Source: Candidatus Lambdaproteobacteria bacterium
GTDB lineage: Bacteria > SAR324 > NAC60-12
Assembly (NCBI GenBank): GCA_012964265.1
Contig: DTUH01000276.1
Span: 1-7,416, forward strand
Direction: 5' to 3'
Length of the DNA: 7,416 nt
Shown here: in pieces, positions 1 through 6,354 of the stretch
How positions within the stretch are numbered: the stretch's first letter is position 1
Layout: every line of letters begins with the position of its first letter
Made by a program: the position numbers and the translations under genes
The notes under the pieces: generated by a model
The model's database searches: none
Told to the model about the DNA's origin: nothing
The model's input: the letters and a program-made list of their open reading frames with translations, nothing else

Positions 1-20
1 AGTGCACTGACAGTTCCCGA

Positions 21-50
21 TTGAACGTGAGATGGAACAGTAATTTTAAT
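21..50 (+). promoter_or_regulatory. Possible sigma70-like promoter ahead of the SDR gene
   Basis: TTGAAC at 21-26 matches 4 of 6 bases of the -35 consensus. TTTAAT at 45-50 matches 5 of 6 of the -10 consensus, with an 18-nt spacer. The pair lies 39 nt upstream of the SDR start in an AT-rich stretch. The rest of 1-89 shows no gene start and no convincing terminator, although it could hold the tail of an upstream gene. This is a motif match only, and AT-rich DNA produces such matches by chance. Confidence 0.27.
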
Positions 51-89
51 TTTTTGAATTATCTTTAACAGAACATTTCCAGGTTTTAG

Positions 90-836
90 ATGGATGACGT
101 GCTTATCGTTACCGGCGGAAGCCGAGGTATTGGCGCCGCAACAGCACTAATCGCCGGTAGAAATGGATATGCTGTTTGTGTTAATTATTTGAAAAACGAA
201 GAAGCTGCTGAAAAAATTGTCAATGAAATCAATTCTAACGGTGGACGTGCGATTGCTGTTTGTGCTGACATTTCATTGGAAGAGGAGGTTGTGGATTTGT
301 TCCAAACGGTAGACGTTCAATTGGGAACTGTCAGTGCACTTGTGAACAATGCTGGAATACTGGAAACGCAAATGAGAATTGCGGACATGGATGCGGCACG
401 CTTAAACCGTGTTTTCTTGACAAATATTACGGGTTCTTTTTTGTGCGCGAGAGAAGCTGTCAAACGAATGTCCCGTAAAAATGGAGGTAACGGTGGAGCG
501 ATTGTCAACGTCTCCTCTGCGGCTGCAAGACTGGGAAGCCCCGGGGAATATGTTGATTATGCCGCATCCAAGGGGGCTATTGATACCTTTACGATAGGTT
601 TGGCGCGGGAAGTGGCTGAGGAAGGGATCAGGGTCAATGCTGTTCGGCCCGGCATAATAGATACGGATATTCATGCCAGTGGAGGCGAACCGGGACGTGT
701 GGATCGTATTAAAGGTACTATTCCCATGAAAAGAGGTGGAAGCCCTGAAGAAGTAGCAAGAGCCATAATGTGGTTGCTTTCCGGTGAGTCCTCATACACG
801 ACGGGTGCTTTGCTCGATGTTTCAGGTGGGAGATGA
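90..836 (+). CDS. SDR family oxidoreductase, YgfF-like
   Basis: This is a 248-residue classical short-chain dehydrogenase/reductase, probably cytosolic and NAD(P)H-dependent. The Rossmann glycine motif TGGSRGIG is at residues 8-15, the acidic residue of the cofactor site is D60 and NNAG is at 86-89. The catalytic serine is at 142/143, the YxxxK pair is Y157 and K161, and PG is at 187-188. The arginine in the glycine motif, and the lack of an acidic residue after the second strand, suggest NADP(H). From memory it resembles E. coli YgfF over its whole length, including the segments around GSPGEYVDYAASKGAID and HASGGEPGRVDR. The physiological substrate of that subfamily is not known to me. The ATG is preceded by a weak AGG at 81-83. 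The gene lies 48 nt upstream of purF with no terminator visible between them, so it may share the transcript, but its role in purine synthesis is not evident. The SDR assignment is sure; the substrate is unknown. Confidence 0.93.
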   Translation: MDDVLIVTGGSRGIGAATALIAGRNGYAVCVNYLKNEEAAEKIVNEINSNGGRAIAVCADISLEEEVVDLFQTVDVQLGTVSALVNNAGILETQMRIADMDAARLNRVFLTNITGSFLCAREAVKRMSRKNGGNGGAIVNVSSAAARLGSPGEYVDYAASKGAIDTFTIGLAREVAEEGIRVNAVRPGIIDTDIHASGGEPGRVDRIKGTIPMKRGGSPEEVARAIMWLLSGESSYTTGALLDVSGGR

Positions 837-884
837 TTTTTAGCAGGTCAACTCTCTTCAACAAGATCATTATCAGTTCATAAC

Positions 885-2234
885 ATGTGTGGAATTTTTG
901 GAGTATTTAATAATCCTCAAGCTGCGGAATTAACCTATTTCGGCTTGCATTCGCTTCAGCATCGCGGACAGGAAAGCGCGGGAATTTGTGTTTCCGATGG
1001 AGAAAAATTTCATACGCATCGCGGAACGGGATTAGTAACAGAAGCATTTAGTCAAGATCAGCATATCCAGCTTACTGGACATATCGGAATTGGGCATGTG
1101 CGCTACACCACCGCCGGGGACAGCGGTTTGCTGAATGCTCAACCACTGGTGTTTCGTTATACGGGTGGTCGGGTGGCGGTGGCCCACAACGGGAATTTGG
1201 TAAACGCCAAACGTCTGCGCAGTCAGTTGGAAAGGCAGGGCTCTATTTTTCAAACCAACAGCGATACTGAAGTGGTCCCACATCTTATCGCACGTTCCGG
1301 ACCGCCGATTGTGCAGGCGATCCAGGATGCCTTGCGTATGATCGAAGGCGCATATGCTCTGCTTTTTATGACTGAAACTCAACTGGTGGCGGCACAGGAT
1401 CCGAGGGCCTTTCATCCGCTCTCTCTGGGAAAACTGGATGAAGGCTGGGTGGTGGCTTCAGAAACTTGCGCACTGGATGTTTGTGGAGCAGAATTTGTAC
1501 GGGAAATTGCGCCCGGTGAAATGCTGATAATTGATGCGGAAGGTTTGCATTCTCAAACTTTCATGGAGCCAAGCCCACGTTCAATTTGTTCTTTTGAATA
1601 TATTTACTTCGCCCGTCCGGACAGTGAAATTGATGGAATCAGCGTGCATAATGTGCGTAAAGAAATGGGCCGGCAAATTTGCAGGGAAGTTCCAACTGAA
1701 GCGGATGTTGTGATAGGCGTCCCGGATTCAGGTCTGGCTGCGGCAATTGGTTTTGCAGAAGAAAGCGGTTTGCCTTACGAATTAGGTATGATGAAAAACC
1801 GCTATGTTGGACGTACTTTCATTCAGCCTGATCAGGAGTTACGACGAAAAGGTGTCCGGATGAAACTGAGTGTTGTGAGAAAAGCAGTTGAGGGAAAACG
1901 TATAATTTTGGTTGATGATTCAATTGTACGCGGTACAACCAGTGGGCGGATAGTGGAAATTCTCAAAGCTGCCGGTGCCACTGAAGTCCATATGCGTGTC
2001 ACATCACCACCGATTACGCATCCCTGTCTGTATGGAATTGACACTGCCCGCCGCATGGAATTGATTTCTGCTACCCAAACTCCGGAGGAAATATGTCAAA
2101 AAATAGGTGCGGATTCTTTACATTTTATTTCTGCTGAAGGAATGATTGCTGCCATTGACCGCAAGGATGTAACCGTAAATCAAGGCCATTGTCTTGCCTG
2201 TTTCAATGGAAGCTATCCTACTCCAACTTGTTAA
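885..2234 (+). CDS. purF: Amidophosphoribosyltransferase (glutamine PRPP amidotransferase), Fe-S type
   Basis: PurF catalyses the first committed step of purine synthesis: PRPP plus glutamine gives 5-phosphoribosylamine. The 449-residue protein has an N-terminal Ntn-type glutaminase domain (about 1-230) whose nucleophile is Cys2, exposed once Met1 is removed. Glutaminase motifs include QHRGQES at 26-32, GIGHVRY at 68-74 and AHNGNL at 100-105. The C-terminal phosphoribosyltransferase domain carries the PRPP loop ILVDDSIVRGTTS at 341-353. Four cysteines, C235, C381, C436 and C439, match the spacing of the [4Fe-4S] ligands of Bacillus subtilis PurF, so this is the cluster-containing subtype rather than the E. 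coli type. Unlike the Bacillus enzyme it has no propeptide: upstream codons in frame reach a TGA at 834-836 without any ATG, GTG or TTG. No good Shine-Dalgarno precedes the ATG. It is the first gene of the purF-purM-purN-purD block. IMP-pathway nucleotides are known feedback inhibitors in this family. Confidence 0.97.
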   Translation: MCGIFGVFNNPQAAELTYFGLHSLQHRGQESAGICVSDGEKFHTHRGTGLVTEAFSQDQHIQLTGHIGIGHVRYTTAGDSGLLNAQPLVFRYTGGRVAVAHNGNLVNAKRLRSQLERQGSIFQTNSDTEVVPHLIARSGPPIVQAIQDALRMIEGAYALLFMTETQLVAAQDPRAFHPLSLGKLDEGWVVASETCALDVCGAEFVREIAPGEMLIIDAEGLHSQTFMEPSPRSICSFEYIYFARPDSEIDGISVHNVRKEMGRQICREVPTEADVVIGVPDSGLAAAIGFAEESGLPYELGMMKNRYVGRTFIQPDQELRRKGVRMKLSVVRKAVEGKRIILVDDSIVRGTTSGRIVEILKAAGATEVHMRVTSPPITHPCLYGIDTARRMELISATQTPEEICQKIGADSLHFISAEGMIAAIDRKDVTVNQGHCLACFNGSYPTPTC

Positions 2235-2274
2235 ATCAGCTATAGTCAAAAAATCATTTACTCTACGAAAATAC

Positions 2275-3300
2275 TTGAAAGCCTACCAAAAAGCCGGAGT
2301 TGATTTAGCGGCTGCAGATGAAGCAGTTGAACGGATAAAACCGTTGGCATTGAGAACGTTGCGACCGGAAGTTTTGAGCGGACTTGGAGGATTTGGCGGA
2401 TTGTTTGCGCTTCACCAAAGCAAATATAAAAATCCTGTGCTCGTTTCCGGAACAGACGGCGTAGGTACAAAACTGAAGTTGGTTTTTGAATTAGACCGGT
2501 ATGATACGATCGGCATTGATCTGGTGGCAATGTGCGTCAATGATATTTTGGTTCAGGGAGCGGAGCCGCTGTTTTTTCTGGATTATTTGGCTTGCGGAAA
2601 GTTGTTTCCGCAAAAAGTAGAGGCTGTTGTACGAGGAATCAGCGAGGGCTGTCTGCAGTCAGGCTGCGCATTACTTGGTGGAGAAACGGCGGAAATGCCA
2701 GGGATGTATGAATCAGGTGAATACGATTTGGCAGGATTTGCGGTTGGAGCCGTAGAGCAGGAAAAATTGATTGACGGCAGCAAAATAGAAGTCGGAAATG
2801 TTTTGCTGGGCCTTGCTTCCAACGGTGTTCACAGCAATGGTTTTTCATTGGTACGCCGAATTTTTACAGAACATTCGCTGAATTTAAACGAAACTCTCCC
2901 CGGATCTGCAGGAACTATTGGTGAAGCTCTTTTGACTCCAACCAGAATTTACGTCAAATCAATTTTGAAATTACTGGAAATTGTCGATGTACTGGGAATG
3001 TCGCACATTACTGGAGGAGGATTGACCGGAAATGTGCCGCGGATGCTTCCGGAAAACACGGTTGCGGAAATTGAAAAAAGTTCGTGGTCGGATTTGCCGG
3101 TTTTTTCTTTTCTGAGAAATGAAAGCGGACTTCCGGATGAAGAACTGTTTCCGGTATTTAATATGGGAATCGGCTTTGTGATTTGTATTCCGGAATCAGC
3201 CGAAAATACGGCGAAAAATATTTTGGAACAAAGCGGTGAAACGGTTTACCGCATAGGGCAAATTGTATCCGGAAACAAACCGGAAATGAGGTGGGTGTAA
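2275..3300 (+). CDS. purM: Phosphoribosylformylglycinamidine cyclo-ligase (AIR synthetase)
   Basis: PurM performs step 5 of IMP synthesis, the ATP-dependent closure of formylglycinamidine ribonucleotide to aminoimidazole ribonucleotide. Diagnostic segments, numbered from the TTG at 2275, are AYQKAGVD at 3-10, GLGGFGG at 36-42, SGTDGVGTK at 58-66, MCVNDILVQGAEPLFFLDY at 86-104, GGETAEMPGMY at 135-145 and SNGVHSNG at 182-189. The start is uncertain. Known PurM proteins begin only a few residues before the AYxxAGVD segment, and TTG 2275 gives 341 residues, the usual family length. The frame is also open upstream to ATG 2206 (364 residues) and TTG 2194 (368 residues), which would overlap the end of purF by 29 or 41 nt and add residues that match nothing I recognise. 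None of the three has a convincing Shine-Dalgarno, so translation may be coupled to termination of purF. The family assignment is secure; the start is not. Confidence 0.95.
   Translation: MKAYQKAGVDLAAADEAVERIKPLALRTLRPEVLSGLGGFGGLFALHQSKYKNPVLVSGTDGVGTKLKLVFELDRYDTIGIDLVAMCVNDILVQGAEPLFFLDYLACGKLFPQKVEAVVRGISEGCLQSGCALLGGETAEMPGMYESGEYDLAGFAVGAVEQEKLIDGSKIEVGNVLLGLASNGVHSNGFSLVRRIFTEHSLNLNETLPGSAGTIGEALLTPTRIYVKSILKLLEIVDVLGMSHITGGGLTGNVPRMLPENTVAEIEKSSWSDLPVFSFLRNESGLPDEELFPVFNMGIGFVICIPESAENTAKNILEQSGETVYRIGQIVSGNKPEMRWV
3288..3293 (+). promoter_or_regulatory. Ribosome binding site of purN inside the purM 3' end
   Basis: GAGGTG at 3288-3293 lies 8 nt before the purN ATG at 3302 and inside the last codons of purM. 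It is one of the clearer Shine-Dalgarno sequences in the window and supports ATG 3302 as the purN start. Confidence 0.6.
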
Positions 3301-3301
3301 T

Positions 3302-3871
3302 ATGCGGATTGCTGTTTTTGCTTCCGGACGCGGATCGAATTTGCTGGCGATTCATGATGCAATTCTTGCGGATGAACTTCAAGGAGTTTCGCTGGATTTA
3401 TTGGTCTGTGATCGTCTGGAAGCTCCGGTTGTGGAAGAGGTGAAAAAACGCTATATTCCGGATTTTATTTTTCGTCCGCAAGATTTTCCGGATAAAAAAG
3501 CATTCGAGACTGTTATTGCGGAAAAGTTGAAAACAGCAGCAATTGATCTTGTTGTTTTGGCTGGTTACATGCGTTTGGTGGGAAGCGTTTTACTGGAAAA
3601 ATGGGAAGGACGAATGATCAATCTGCACCCATCTCTCCTGCCTTTATTTCCAGGTAAAGACGCCATAGGACAAGCATGGCGGACAGGTGTGAAAGAAACC
3701 GGTGTTACAGTGCATTTTGTTGATGCGGGAATGGACACCGGGAACATCTTTTTACAACGGAAAGTAAGTGTTGATCCGGACGATACAGAAGAAAGTTTGG
3801 CAGAAAAAATTCATAATGTGGAACACCAATTACTACCTGAAGCAATTCAGAAATTTCAGCAGGAACTGTAA
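3302..3871 (+). CDS. purN: Phosphoribosylglycinamide formyltransferase (GART 1)
   Basis: PurN transfers the formyl group from 10-formyltetrahydrofolate to glycinamide ribonucleotide, step 3 of IMP synthesis. The 189-residue length is normal for the single-domain bacterial enzyme. The N-terminal phosphate-binding segment is ASGRGSNL at residues 7-14. The folate and catalytic region holds LAGYMRL at 86-92 and INLHPSLLPLFPG at 106-118. Catalytic residues N107, H109 and D145 (in DAGMDTG at 141-147) match N106, H108 and D144 of E. coli PurN. The gene starts 1 nt after the purM stop, with a good Shine-Dalgarno, and ends directly against the purD start, so it is almost certainly co-transcribed. The formate-dependent alternative PurT is an unrelated ATP-grasp protein and is not what is encoded here. 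Confidence 0.97.
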   Translation: MRIAVFASGRGSNLLAIHDAILADELQGVSLDLLVCDRLEAPVVEEVKKRYIPDFIFRPQDFPDKKAFETVIAEKLKTAAIDLVVLAGYMRLVGSVLLEKWEGRMINLHPSLLPLFPGKDAIGQAWRTGVKETGVTVHFVDAGMDTGNIFLQRKVSVDPDDTEESLAEKIHNVEHQLLPEAIQKFQQEL

Positions 3872-5131
3872 ATGAAAATTTTTGTAATTGGCGGCGGCGG
3901 ACGTGAGCATGCATTAGTCTGGAAGCTAAAAGGCAGTGATACCGACCACAAAATATTTTGTGCGCCGGGCAATCCGGGCATTGCTGAAATCGCGGAATGT
4001 GTGTCGTTACAGGCAAAGCAAATTGATGAATTGGCTGATTTTGCTGAAACAAATAAAATTGATTTAACCGTTGTTGGTCCGGAAGATCCGTTAACGAATG
4101 GGATTGTAGATTTTTTTGAAAAACGGAGTTTGCCAATTTTTGGTCCGAACAGGCAATCAGCTCGTTTGGAGGGCAGTAAGGCGTATGCAAAAAAAGTGAT
4201 GGAACGCTTCCGCGTTCCCACGGCGGCTTACCGGGAACTTGATGATTTTGAGGAAGCACTGGCCTATGTCAATGAGCAAGGCGCGCCGATTGTGATCAAA
4301 GCCGATGGATTGGCTGCAGGAAAAGGAGTAACTGTCGCCGAAACTATTAAAGAGGCAGAAACGGCTTTGAGGGCTGCCATGGTTCAGAAAGTTTTTGGTG
4401 AGTCCGGAACAAAGGTTGTGATAGAAGAATGTTTACGTGGAGAGGAAATGACCGTGCTGGCTTTTGTGGATGGCAAGACAGTTTTACCGATGGTTCCATC
4501 ACAGGATCATAAGCCGGTTTTTGATGGTGACCGTGGACCGAATACAGGTGGTATGGGAGCTTATTCTCCGGTTCCGCATCTGGAAAAATGGCTTCCGGAA
4601 ATAAATGAACGTGTACTGTGTCCTGTTGCCGAAGGGTTGGCTGCTGAGGGAACGCCTTATAGCGGGATACTTTACGCCGGTTTGATGATCACAGAAAATG
4701 GCCCAAAAGTGATTGAGTTTAACGTACGATTTGGCGATCCGGAAACACAGGTGATTTTGCCCCGCCTGGAAAATGATTTGGCGGAAATCTTTTTGGCTGT
4801 TGCCGAAAAACGACTTCATGAAATAAAATTGCTTTGGAAAGCCGGAGCTTCGGTTTGCGTGATTGCGGCAGCACCGGGTTATCCCGGACCACCCACCAAA
4901 GGCTTGCCCATAACTCTTCCTCAAACCCTCACAGCAAAAACACAAATTTTTCACGCCGGAACGACGAACCAAAATGAACAACTTGTGACAAACGGCGGTC
5001 GAGTTTTTGGTGTTTGCGCTCAAGGTGCAGACATTTCGGAAGCCAGAGAGCAAGCATATTCCATGATCGAAAAGGTACATTTCAAAGGAAAACATTTTCG
5101 CAGTGATATTGCCGCCAAAGCTTTGAGCTGA
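3872..5131 (+). CDS. purD: Phosphoribosylamine-glycine ligase (GAR synthetase)
   Basis: PurD is an ATP-grasp ligase that joins glycine to phosphoribosylamine, the unstable product of PurF (step 2). The 419-residue length is typical of the monofunctional bacterial enzyme. The N-terminal domain opens with VIGGGGREHAL at residues 5-15 and has APGNPG at 31-36 and VVGPEDPL at 67-74. The ATP-grasp core includes VIKADGLAAGKGV at 141-153, QDHKPVFDGDRGPNTGGMGAY at 211-231 and the family signature NVRFGDPETQ at 284-293. The ATG directly follows the purN TAA with no gap, and AGGAA at 3861-3865 within purN serves as its Shine-Dalgarno. It is the last gene of the purine block; the following 153 nt carry regulatory-looking sequence. 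Having purD and purF together makes sense because phosphoribosylamine is labile, but physical channelling is only an inference. Confidence 0.97.
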   Translation: MKIFVIGGGGREHALVWKLKGSDTDHKIFCAPGNPGIAEIAECVSLQAKQIDELADFAETNKIDLTVVGPEDPLTNGIVDFFEKRSLPIFGPNRQSARLEGSKAYAKKVMERFRVPTAAYRELDDFEEALAYVNEQGAPIVIKADGLAAGKGVTVAETIKEAETALRAAMVQKVFGESGTKVVIEECLRGEEMTVLAFVDGKTVLPMVPSQDHKPVFDGDRGPNTGGMGAYSPVPHLEKWLPEINERVLCPVAEGLAAEGTPYSGILYAGLMITENGPKVIEFNVRFGDPETQVILPRLENDLAEIFLAVAEKRLHEIKLLWKAGASVCVIAAAPGYPGPPTKGLPITLPQTLTAKTQIFHAGTTNQNEQLVTNGGRVFGVCAQGADISEAREQAYSMIEKVHFKGKHFRSDIAAKALS

Positions 5132-5150
5132 AAACGGTTTTAGATCTGCC

Positions 5151-5176
5151 ACCCATTTGGGTAGTATTCTCACTAC
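5151..5176 (+). other. Overlapping short inverted repeats after purD
   Basis: Two small dyads lie 20 nt after the purD stop: ACCCA/TGGGT at 5151-5162 (2-nt centre) and GTAGT/ACTAC at 5161-5176 (6-nt loop). They share bases 5161-5162, so only one can fully form. No T-run follows closely. A further weak stem, ACCC 5193-5196 with GGGT 5207-5210, is followed by a T-run only from 5221. Together these could give weak termination or a 3' end structure for the purine transcript, but none is a convincing intrinsic terminator. Confidence 0.25.
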
Positions 5177-5206
5177 TTATAAGATTTAAAACACCCACCT
5201 ATAAGA
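5175..5206 (+). repeat. Pair of 10-bp direct repeats, 22-nt spacing, upstream of glpX
   Basis: ACTTATAAGA at 5175-5184 and ACCTATAAGA at 5197-5206 are identical at 9 of 10 bases. Their starts are 22 nt apart, about two helical turns, so both would face the same side of the DNA. The first copy contains the 8-bp palindrome CTTATAAG at 5176-5183. They lie just upstream of a candidate promoter, as expected for an activator or repressor site. Alternatively each TATAAG could itself be a -10 element (5 of 6 consensus bases). No known regulator's site is recognised. Confidence 0.4.
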
Positions 5207-5210
5207 GGGT

Positions 5211-5238
5211 TTGCATATTCTTTTTAATATAGTAATAT
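5211..5238 (+). promoter_or_regulatory. Candidate promoter of the glpX-prk unit
   Basis: TTGCAT at 5211-5216 (4 of 6 bases of the -35 consensus) and TAATAT at 5233-5238 (4 of 6 of the -10 consensus) are separated by 16 nt within an AT-rich run. The pair lies between the direct repeat and an inverted repeat, 46 nt upstream of the glpX start. The change of function from purine synthesis to carbon metabolism and the 153-nt gap support a new transcription start here. The motif match alone is modest. Confidence 0.33.
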
Positions 5239-5239
5239 T

Positions 5240-5260
5240 GTTCACCATTCAGCTGTGAAC
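5240..5260 (+). promoter_or_regulatory. 6-9-6 inverted repeat in the glpX leader (possible operator)
   Basis: GTTCAC at 5240-5245 and GTGAAC at 5255-5260 are perfect inverted arms around a 9-nt spacer. They begin 1 nt after the candidate -10 and end 24 nt before the glpX ATG. In DNA this position suits a dimeric repressor; in RNA it could form a 6-bp stem in the 5' leader. Calvin-cycle operons are often controlled by the LysR-type regulator CbbR, but the classic T-N11-A core is not clearly present, so no regulator is assigned. Confidence 0.38.
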
Positions 5261-5284
5261 CAACTCCGTACCTGAAAAATTGTT

Positions 5285-6244
5285 ATGGACAGCGTGGATA
5301 CCCACGATTTAATTTTTCCTTACCTGCTTCGTAAAGTTACCGAAAAAGCGGCGCTTGCATCCTATGACTGGATTGGCCGAGGTAACAAAGAAGGAGGAGA
5401 TAAAGCCGCAGTTGATTCAATACGGGTGTCTCTTACTGAATTAAAACTGAGCGGTACAATTGTAATCGGCGAAGGTGAAAAGGATGATGCACCACAATTA
5501 TACAACGGTGAAGTATTTGGCGACAGGAATGCGGCAGGTCACCTTGACATTGCAGTAGATCCTGTCGAAGGAACTACGTTTTTAGCAGGCGGACAAACAA
5601 ATGCCATGGCTGTCATCGTGACTGCTCCAAAAGGAACAATGTTTGATCCAAGACCGGCATTCTATATGGAAAAATTTGCTGCTCCTGCAGAAACCAGAGG
5701 CAAGATAGATATGGGGTGGCCTACAGAAAAAAAACTTCAAACTGTGGCAAGGTTGATTGAAAAAGATTTAAAAGATTTAACTGTGTTTGTTTTAGACAAA
5801 CCGAGGCACCGTGGCCTTGTCGAGGAAATAAATGAAGCCGGTGCCCGCGTTACCCTTTATCCGGCGGGTGATGTTGCCGGAGCATTGATGGCAGCTACTC
5901 CGGATACCGATGTAGATGTTCTGATGGGAACTGGTGGAACACCGGAAGGAATAATCTCTGCCTGTGCGATTCGAGCCATGGGCGGAGAATTTCTTGGAAG
6001 AATAAATCCTCAACTTGCGACAGAGATTGTGAGTGTCAGGGAAGCGGGGTTGGATACCGAACGCTGGTATGACCGTGATGAATTGATTGGTTCAAATGAT
6101 GTTCATTTTTGCGCTACCGGAATTACCTCCGGATTGTTATTTAGTGGAGTTAAACTCACTAAACATCATTTCCGGACAGAGACTTTGATTGTGACCGGAG
6201 TTTCCAAAGAAAAAGTGTCTTTAACTAATTGGCACAATAGATAA
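5285..6244 (+). CDS. glpX: Class II fructose-1,6-bisphosphatase (GlpX)
   Basis: GlpX hydrolyses fructose-1,6-bisphosphate to fructose-6-phosphate and phosphate, using divalent metal, in gluconeogenesis or the Calvin cycle. The 319-residue protein has the family's lithium-sensitive phosphatase fold. Residues corresponding to E. coli GlpX D33, E57, D85, E88 and E213 are D39, E63 (IGEGEKDDAP at 61-70), D92 and E95 (DPVEGTT at 92-98) and E221 (GTGGTPEG at 215-222). AGDVAGAL is at 194-201. It looks more like the E. coli/Bacillus branch than the cyanobacterial dual FBP/SBP phosphatase, and the C-terminus is somewhat shorter than in E. coli. The ATG at 5285 lacks a strong Shine-Dalgarno. It is followed after 110 nt by prk, which suggests it serves a Calvin-type cycle and may also act on sedoheptulose-1,7-bisphosphate; that activity is inference. 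Confidence 0.95.
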   Translation: MDSVDTHDLIFPYLLRKVTEKAALASYDWIGRGNKEGGDKAAVDSIRVSLTELKLSGTIVIGEGEKDDAPQLYNGEVFGDRNAAGHLDIAVDPVEGTTFLAGGQTNAMAVIVTAPKGTMFDPRPAFYMEKFAAPAETRGKIDMGWPTEKKLQTVARLIEKDLKDLTVFVLDKPRHRGLVEEINEAGARVTLYPAGDVAGALMAATPDTDVDVLMGTGGTPEGIISACAIRAMGGEFLGRINPQLATEIVSVREAGLDTERWYDRDELIGSNDVHFCATGITSGLLFSGVKLTKHHFRTETLIVTGVSKEKVSLTNWHNR

Positions 6245-6254
6245 ACAAGTTTTA

Positions 6255-6301
6255 AGAGGCAAGTTTCAAACTAGCATTTTTGTAAAAAATCAGCTGCCTT
6301 T
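6255..6301 (+). other. Nested stem-loop in the glpX-prk spacer
   Basis: AGAGGCA at 6255-6261 pairs with TGCCTTT at 6295-6301 (7 bp including one G-U). This encloses an inner AT-only hairpin, ATTTTT at 6276-6281 with AAAAAT at 6285-6290 around a 3-nt loop. The small palindrome AGTTTCAAACT at 6262-6272 also lies inside. It sits in the 110-nt glpX-prk gap. It could be an mRNA processing or partial termination element that sets relative expression of the two genes. The stems are AT-rich and weak, and only a T-triplet ends the structure, so a full terminator is unlikely. Confidence 0.25.
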
Positions 6302-6345
6302 ACTCGAAAAACTTAACTCAATATTTGTTACATTAACTTGAAAAT

Positions 6346-6350
6346 GGAGA
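6346..6350 (+). promoter_or_regulatory. Ribosome binding site of prk
   Basis: GGAGA at 6346-6350 is the best Shine-Dalgarno in the glpX-prk spacer. It is 4 nt from ATG 6355 and 10 nt from the second in-frame ATG at 6361, so both starts are usable. The first is taken because it gives the longer reading frame; the difference is two residues. Confidence 0.6.
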
Positions 6351-6354
6351 AACA

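Noticed and set aside
1..89. Purine riboswitch or PurR-type operator ahead of the SDR and purine genes
   Set aside because: There is no three-stem purine aptamer arrangement or recognisable PurR palindrome. The stretch is simply AT-rich with a weak promoter match.
837..884. N-terminal propeptide extension for PurF in the SDR-purF gap
   Set aside because: The in-frame codons from the TGA at 834-836 to ATG 885 contain no usable start codon, so the protein must start at Met-Cys.
1032..1415. Minus-strand open frame opposite purF
   Set aside because: It is antisense to the conserved glutaminase domain, with no start context or recognisable domain.
3705..4259. Long minus-strand open frame (184 codons) opposite purN/purD
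   Set aside because: It lies wholly opposite two confidently identified genes, has low-complexity residues (many Q, L, H, P) and no recognisable motif. It is a shadow of the plus-strand coding.
4499..5173. Minus-strand open frame of 224 codons opposite purD
   Set aside because: It is antisense to conserved purD codons, including the RFGDPETQ region, and its translation resembles no family. The openness is a by-product of purD codon use.
5191..5225. Rho-independent terminator after purD
   Set aside because: The stem ACCC/GGGT is only 4 bp plus a bulge, the loop is 10 nt, and the T-run begins about 10 nt past the stem. It is too weak to call as a terminator.
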